A stretch of 64,000 nucleotides of DNA from an uncultured Porphyromonas sp. (GTDB taxonomy: Bacteria; Bacteroidota; Bacteroidia; Bacteroidales; Porphyromonadaceae): assembly GCF_938023125.1 (NCBI RefSeq), contig NZ_CALHDW010000018.1, forward strand, positions 334,597 through 398,596, read 5' to 3'. The stretch's first letter is position 1. Every line of letters starts with the position of its first letter. Positions 60,058-64,000 of this stretch are shown piece by piece. The position numbers and the translations under genes are program-made. The notes beneath the pieces are model-generated. The model worked only from the letters and a program-made list of their open reading frames with translations. It had not been told where the DNA came from and searched no databases.

Positions 60058-61274
60058 ACCGCCATCTCTTAGGGAAACTCTTGCGCAAAAACGTAAGTGT
60101 GGGACAATTGGTCGGCTTTGCTCTTGCCAATGTGATAGGGCTTTGTATCGTGATGATAGGGCTGCAATTCTATGCTGATGTGCGTACCGTTTTTTCGGGC
60201 GAGGATAGCTTTATCAATAAGGATTATTTGGTGCTGACCAAAAAGGTCGGGGGGCTAGATGCCGTGGGCGGTCTCTTCTCGAGGGGCGATAGCAAGGCGG
60301 GTGTCTTTTCGTCTAAGGAGATAGCGCAACTCTCATCCCAGCCTTGGGTGCGTAAGTTGGGTACCTTCTCATCGTCTAAATATAATGTGGTGGCCGTTGT
60401 GGCACAGCCGGGGCAGGGCGGTTTGGAGACGCAAATGTTTTTTGAGACTATGCCCGAGGAGTTTCTCGATGTGGAGGGGGCCGATTGGCAATTTGATCCG
60501 GTTCGACCTCAGGAGGTGCCCATCATTATCCCCAAAGACTATTTGGCACTCTATAATTTTGGCTTTGCATCATCGCAAGGATTGCCCCGTGTTAGCGAAG
60601 GCATGGTGGGGCTGATCCCCATTCAATTCTATCTGACGGGGTCTCAAGGGCAGAGTCTGAGCGTTACGGGCCATATTGTGGGCTTCTCTAGTCGTATCAA
60701 TACGATAATAGTGCCGGAGAGCTTTATGGCGTGGAGTAATAGGCAGTTGGGTATCGTTTCTCCCCCGGATGAGGTGAGCCGAATAATCTTAGAGGTCTCT
60801 CAACCCGGGGATGCCAAGGTGGAGCAATACCTCGATGCGCATAATTACGAGGTGGCAGGAGATAAGATGAATAGGAATAAGGCAAACTACCTCTTGACCA
60901 TTAGTCTTGTTATTGTGCTTGCGGTGGGGCTTCTGATTTCTACCTTGTCCTTCTTTATTCTCACCCTCAGCATTCATCTTCTTCTGCAGAAGAATACGGA
61001 GAAGTTGCGCATTTTGCTCTTGTTGGGATACTCTCCCTTTGAGGTGGCTCGCCCCTACGAGAGGCTTGTTGCTCTGGTGAACCTTGGCGTTTACTTTTTT
61101 GCTGCCATCGCCCTTTTTGTGGTACGTGGCCTATATCTGCCGAGATTAGAGGGCCTTGCAGCGCCTAGTAGTATATTCTCAGCTCTGGGGCTGGGTTTGG
61201 TCATCATACTACTGATCTCTCTGGGGAATATTCTTGCCATCAGAGGCTTCATGAGACGTCTTAGATACCTATGA
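60054..61274 (+). CDS. FtsX/MacB/LolC-type ABC transporter permease
   Basis: A 406-residue membrane protein. One transmembrane helix lies near the N-terminus (about residues 19-40), a large extracytoplasmic domain follows (about 45-275), and three C-terminal helices (about 285-315, 340-365, 375-395) have the FtsX-like arrangement. The sequence LRILLLLGYSPFEVARPYERLVALVN is the coupling-helix region of FtsX-domain permeases. With the ATPase and the lipoprotein it makes a three-gene set. Substrate unknown. The absence of a second permease suggests a homodimer. Confidence 0.85.
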   Translation: MNRHLLGKLLRKNVSVGQLVGFALANVIGLCIVMIGLQFYADVRTVFSGEDSFINKDYLVLTKKVGGLDAVGGLFSRGDSKAGVFSSKEIAQLSSQPWVRKLGTFSSSKYNVVAVVAQPGQGGLETQMFFETMPEEFLDVEGADWQFDPVRPQEVPIIIPKDYLALYNFGFASSQGLPRVSEGMVGLIPIQFYLTGSQGQSLSVTGHIVGFSSRINTIIVPESFMAWSNRQLGIVSPPDEVSRIILEVSQPGDAKVEQYLDAHNYEVAGDKMNRNKANYLLTISLVIVLAVGLLISTLSFFILTLSIHLLLQKNTEKLRILLLLGYSPFEVARPYERLVALVNLGVYFFAAIALFVVRGLYLPRLEGLAAPSSIFSALGLGLVIILLISLGNILAIRGFMRRLRYL

Positions 61275-61319
61275 TTTTCGCAGGGCCGAAGTCTAAAAAG
61301 AAGGATTTTTTGCCAGATG

Positions 61320-61351
61320 TTTGGTGATTTCTGATTTTGTGTGTACCTTTG
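61320..61351 (+). promoter_or_regulatory. Consensus promoter of the tRNA-Tyr/tRNA-Gly unit
   Basis: TTTG (61320-61323), 20 bases, then TACCTTTG (61344-61351). The first tRNA begins about 110 bases later. Confidence 0.75.
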
Positions 61352-61463
61352 TCTCCGATTCTTGAATGCCCTCCTATGGATTGGTGTGTTTACAAGAGAA
61401 TGCGGATCGTCCTTCCCGCTCAGAGGAGTGATAGTAATAAGGGATGATGCGCTGCAGACGGAG

Positions 61464-61546
61464 GGGCAGTTACCAGAGTGGCCAAATGGGGCTGACTGTA
61501 ACTCAGCTGGCTTACGCCTTCGGTGGTTCGAATCCATCACTGCCCA
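61464..61546 (+). tRNA. tRNA-Tyr (anticodon GTA)
   Basis: The acceptor stem GGGCAGT / ACTGCCC is perfect, with discriminator A. The anticodon stem GCTGA / TCAGC holds GTA at 61498-61500. A long variable arm and TTCGAATCC T-loop fit a class II tyrosine tRNA of 83 nt. CCA is not encoded. Confidence 0.95.
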
Positions 61547-61567
61547 CTCCTTTCCGTCATCAGGAAT

Positions 61568-61640
61568 GCGGAAGTAGCTCAGTTGATAGAGCATTAGCCT
61601 TCCAAGCTAAGGGTCGCGGGTTTGAGCCCCGTCTTCCGCT
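61568..61640 (+). tRNA. tRNA-Gly (anticodon TCC)
   Basis: Acceptor stem GCGGAAG / CTTCCGC, anticodon stem TTAGC / GCTAA around TCC (61601-61603), T-loop TTTGAGCCC, discriminator T. Length 73 nt. It lies 21 bases after tRNA-Tyr. Confidence 0.95.
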
Positions 61641-61662
61641 CTACGCTGACTAAGCAAGCTAT

Positions 61663-61704
61663 AAGATGCGCGTCTCTCTCTCTGAGATGCGCATCTTGCT
61701 TTTT
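61663..61704 (+). terminator. Terminator of the tRNA-Tyr/Gly unit
   Basis: A 14-bp stem (AAGATGCGCGTCTC / GAGATGCGCATCTT, one G-U pair) with a seven-base loop, followed by GCTTTTT. Confidence 0.85.
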
Positions 61705-61739
61705 ATACCACCCCGAGCACTAGACTCGGCGCCACAGGC

Positions 61740-61770
61740 TTGTGTATGTGGGAGGAATTTAGTTACTTTG
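61740..61770 (+). promoter_or_regulatory. Probable promoter of tRNA-Cys
   Basis: TTG (61740-61742), 20 bases, then TTACTTTG (61763-61770), one mismatch from TAnnTTTG. It ends 18 bases before the tRNA. Confidence 0.5.
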
Positions 61771-61788
61771 CAAGCGCAAACCACACAG

Positions 61789-61859
61789 GGTTCCTTGGCC
61801 GAGTGGTTAGGCACCGGTCTGCAAAACCGTTTACGGCGGTTCGATTCCGCCAGGAACCT
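61789..61859 (+). tRNA. tRNA-Cys (anticodon GCA)
   Basis: Acceptor stem GGTTCCT / AGGAACC, anticodon GCA at 61821-61823, T-arm GGCGG TTCGATT CCGCC, discriminator T. Length 71 nt. The bottom pair of the anticodon stem (C27-T43) is mismatched; the other pairs are intact. Confidence 0.93.
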
Positions 61860-61867
61860 CAGAAGTA

Positions 61868-61916
61868 GGGCTCCGCTATCCGACAGGATGGCGGAGCTCT
61901 CTGCTTTTATCAGTAC
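61868..61916 (+). terminator. Terminator of tRNA-Cys
   Basis: A long stem, GGCTCCGCTATCC with GGATGGCGGAGCT (one G-U pair), has a four-base loop and a weak T-rich tail CTCTCTGCTTTTATC. Confidence 0.65.
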
Positions 61917-62094
61917 AGCTATCTCTCCCTACCATCACTTCTACATCTAAGCCACGAGGCACATCGCCTAATATGTGGTGGTTATTGGCTATCTTTATGA
62001 TAGTCGATATCCGATGAGGGAGGGTAGTAGCCACTTCCCTTATAGGCACCCACGATTAGACTCTCGGCGGCTACCACGAGAGACATTTCGATAC

Positions 62095-63882
62095 ATGAAG
62101 CATATCTCCCCCTTTATCTTACTGGACCTCAAGATGAAGCCCAGAAGTCTCTTCGAAGAATACACTATGGAAGGCAGTCAAATAACTTCGGAAGAGAGAG
62201 AGCTTGCCTTCGCCCGCATGGTCTGGGCAGGCTACCACCTCAAAGAAGAAGCTCTCCGCTACTTGGCTGAGAAAGGTGCATCACGAGACGAGCCTCGCTG
62301 GTTCGAAGTCCGCGGTACTCTTGCCTCTATAAACGAAGACCTGATACAGCGCATCACAGAGCGGGTGCGCATAAAAAAGGAAGACCCAGACATAGCTGAG
62401 CTATTGGGCTTCACCCGCTCCAACTACAAGCCCAAAGTCTTGCGCTCCTTTTCACTGGAGGAGCACGCGGACCTTCTCGAAGAGATATTCCGAAGAAGCT
62501 TCTCGATGCGAGAGCTCGTCCGAGAGTATATCAAAGATCGGCCACCTTACCATCCGCTACTTGATCCCTCCATTGACCTAAGCGATAGTGTGCGCTGCCT
62601 CAAGCGCATCGAGATGATGGAGCAGTGGGATAAGACGCTGGAGATCAACACGGATTTTGTGTGGTGGACTTACCGAGGTCTCTATGCCTCTTGGTTTCTC
62701 ATGCACTGGGAAAGGCTCCAAGATCAAAAGGCCTTCCCTCTACCCAATTATGTCGCGGAGCACACAAACCCAGAGATGTGGAGCCTCCCACCATGCCACC
62801 CTATCGAGCTTGCACTGGCCAAGAAGTATTTCCCCATTGAGGAGCAGGAGTATCTCAAAGCCAACGATGACCTCCAGCGAGAGCGCCTCCTATCCTTAGC
62901 TACCAGACAAGCGGAGATCCTTTGGCTACAAGCCCCTGCATTCGATGATCCCGTCTATGTATGGTGCACGAGCTATGAGGGCAAGCCCGCTCAGCACACC
63001 TCGCGCCTATACGAAGAGGGAGTAGTATCCATCTGTATCCAAGACTACGCCCAGACAGGCTGCGATAGGGGACACCAAGAGTACTTCGACGCACTCGCCG
63101 CAGGGGAGAAAAGCCCACGTCCCAAGGGCGCTGCGTACATCCAGGACTTTATGAAGCTGGCGAGCAAAGCCAAGGAGCAAGACCTCCTCGTCGTAGCAAG
63201 ATACAAGGGGGAGAGCGCCGTACGCATTGGCCTTATCAAGCAAGGGACAGAGTATTATATGGAGCAGCACGCAGGCTACCGCCTCTACTGCTTCAAGCTT
63301 AAGAGTGCCTACTGCACACCCTGCTGGGGGGCTCTTTGGGACGACCTTGACCCCAAAGATTATCCGCTCCTGCAGAGCACCATCAAGACAATGAGGACCA
63401 TCACTCAGGTGGTCAATCAGCGAAAGAAAGAGGCGGTCTACAGAGCCTACTATGGCGTCATCTACCCACAGCACTACAGTCTCCTCTCCGATGAGGCTAC
63501 CGAGGAGCTATGCAAGATGTGGCTTACCTCTGACCTTGCAGATGCCTATGGACTATCCGTCACACATATAGATCCTAAGGGCTCTACTCCCCACGTAGAT
63601 ATCAGTGGGAGATCCTGGGGAATGACCACCCTTGCCCAAGTAACTCCCAGTAGCGACCCAGACAAAATCAAGAAGAAAGAGAATAGACTCCCAAGCATAG
63701 ATGACCCTTACACCCAGTACGTCGTCTTCGCCGACTATATGCCTGACATACACCGACGCCCTTGGGGGAAGGATCGACACCGCATCGGACTTGAGGAGGT
63801 TTGGAACGGCCTCTATGACATACCTAAATACAGAGAGCAGATAGCAGAGCTCTGCTCTCTAAGATATCAACCCGAGAAATAA
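62095..63882 (+). CDS. Large protein of unknown function downstream of tRNA-Cys
   Basis: About 595 residues from the ATG at 62095 (MKHISPFILL). The frame is open back to a GTG at 61975, and ATGs at 62134 and 62167 are also possible starts. No signal peptide, membrane helix or family motif was recognised. The N-terminal half is rich in charged helices (SEERELAFARMVWAGYHLKE). The middle (about residues 325-450) has a beta-rich stretch, VYVWCTSYEGKPAQHTSRLY and DLLVVARYKGESAVRIGLIK, loosely resembling nucleic-acid-binding folds. That likeness is weak. Codon choice (many C-ending codons) looks different from neighbouring core genes. It may be accessory DNA beside a tRNA locus. Confidence 0.6.
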   Translation: MKHISPFILLDLKMKPRSLFEEYTMEGSQITSEERELAFARMVWAGYHLKEEALRYLAEKGASRDEPRWFEVRGTLASINEDLIQRITERVRIKKEDPDIAELLGFTRSNYKPKVLRSFSLEEHADLLEEIFRRSFSMRELVREYIKDRPPYHPLLDPSIDLSDSVRCLKRIEMMEQWDKTLEINTDFVWWTYRGLYASWFLMHWERLQDQKAFPLPNYVAEHTNPEMWSLPPCHPIELALAKKYFPIEEQEYLKANDDLQRERLLSLATRQAEILWLQAPAFDDPVYVWCTSYEGKPAQHTSRLYEEGVVSICIQDYAQTGCDRGHQEYFDALAAGEKSPRPKGAAYIQDFMKLASKAKEQDLLVVARYKGESAVRIGLIKQGTEYYMEQHAGYRLYCFKLKSAYCTPCWGALWDDLDPKDYPLLQSTIKTMRTITQVVNQRKKEAVYRAYYGVIYPQHYSLLSDEATEELCKMWLTSDLADAYGLSVTHIDPKGSTPHVDISGRSWGMTTLAQVTPSSDPDKIKKKENRLPSIDDPYTQYVVFADYMPDIHRRPWGKDRHRIGLEEVWNGLYDIPKYREQIAELCSLRYQPEK

Positions 63883-64000
63883 CATCTAAGGACTACCACA
63901 TGAGACCGTTGCGCAAGACCTCATATATAGGTGTATGGGTGCATCGGTAGAGCTATATAGGATGGCGAAGAAAGCTATATAGCTTTGGACTGATTCCTAT
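63883..64000. other. Window end, non-coding
   Basis: No gene seen. The element AGCTATATAG occurs twice within about 30 bases (around 63951 and 63974), part of a short imperfect repeat. Confidence 0.4.

Noticed and set aside
61341..61950. Several short plus-strand frames over the tRNA genes
   Set aside because: They translate tRNA-Tyr, tRNA-Gly and tRNA-Cys sequence and are not proteins.
61789..63882. Genomic island bounded by a duplicated tRNA-Cys 3' end
   Set aside because: No second copy of the tRNA-Cys 3' sequence was seen within the window, so an attachment site cannot be claimed.

Overview
The window is a chromosomal segment of a member of the Bacteroidota, most probably a Porphyromonas or a close relative. 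The evidence is the repeated TAnnTTTG (-7) promoter element of this phylum, a complete Na+-pumping NQR operon, an Mfa1-type fimbrillin, secreted proteins with type IX secretion (T9SS)-like C-terminal domains, a PepK-like serine protease, InlJ-like leucine-rich repeat proteins, and a pyruvoyl arginine decarboxylase together with carboxynorspermidine decarboxylase. Most of the segment is ordinary core genome with tightly packed operons. No CRISPR array, rRNA operon or intact transposon was seen.

Layout. 0-4 kb: the 3' part of a DUF5131 gene, rubrerythrin, then psd-pssA-DUF4834 (phosphatidylethanolamine synthesis). 4.2-10.3 kb: nqrABCDEF with its own promoter and a strong terminator. 10.3-19.5 kb: acyltransferase 3, tsaC-like gene, undecaprenyl-phosphate sugar transferase, ClC channel with CBS domains, fmt, a secreted PepK-like protease and cutC. 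19.5-21.6 kb (minus): M16 peptidase and rpsP. 21.6-28.2 kb (minus): an accessory surface-protein region. It holds an IS30-type transposase remnant, a pair of secreted genes lying between two copies of a 16-bp sequence, and a three-gene LRR/BspA-like operon.

28.5-36 kb: purH, then the rod-shape operon mreB-mreC-mreD-mrdA-rodA, with a C11 tract in the mreB-mreC spacer. 36-41 kb (minus): glycosyltransferase, SulP transporter, alkaline phosphatase and argR. 41.4-43.8 kb: pta-ackA. 44-51 kb: nspC (apparently leaderless), ftsY-rimO, an HU/LysM membrane protein, pyruvoyl arginine decarboxylase with a tandem-repeat leader, and an LRR T9SS cargo. 51-56 kb: a candidate minus-strand small RNA, an outer-membrane barrel candidate, an AzgA-like purine permease, rpsU, and one open frame that joins a XerC/D recombinase to a ribosome hibernation factor. 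56-61.3 kb: an orphan Mfa1-like fimbrillin, a lipoprotein and a two-gene ABC transporter. 61.3-64 kb: tRNA-Tyr, tRNA-Gly, tRNA-Cys and a large protein of unknown function.

The genes describe an asaccharolytic anaerobe-type lifestyle: Na+-motive respiration (NQR), acetate-forming ATP synthesis (Pta-AckA), extracellular proteolysis and adhesion through T9SS and fimbriae, and spermidine synthesis by the carboxyspermidine route. I did not find a clear new multi-gene defence or biosynthetic system. The observations most worth checking are the XerC-HPF fusion frame, the IS-end-flanked surface cassette, the tandem-repeat leader of the arginine decarboxylase, the candidate small RNA, and the unknown 3' protein.
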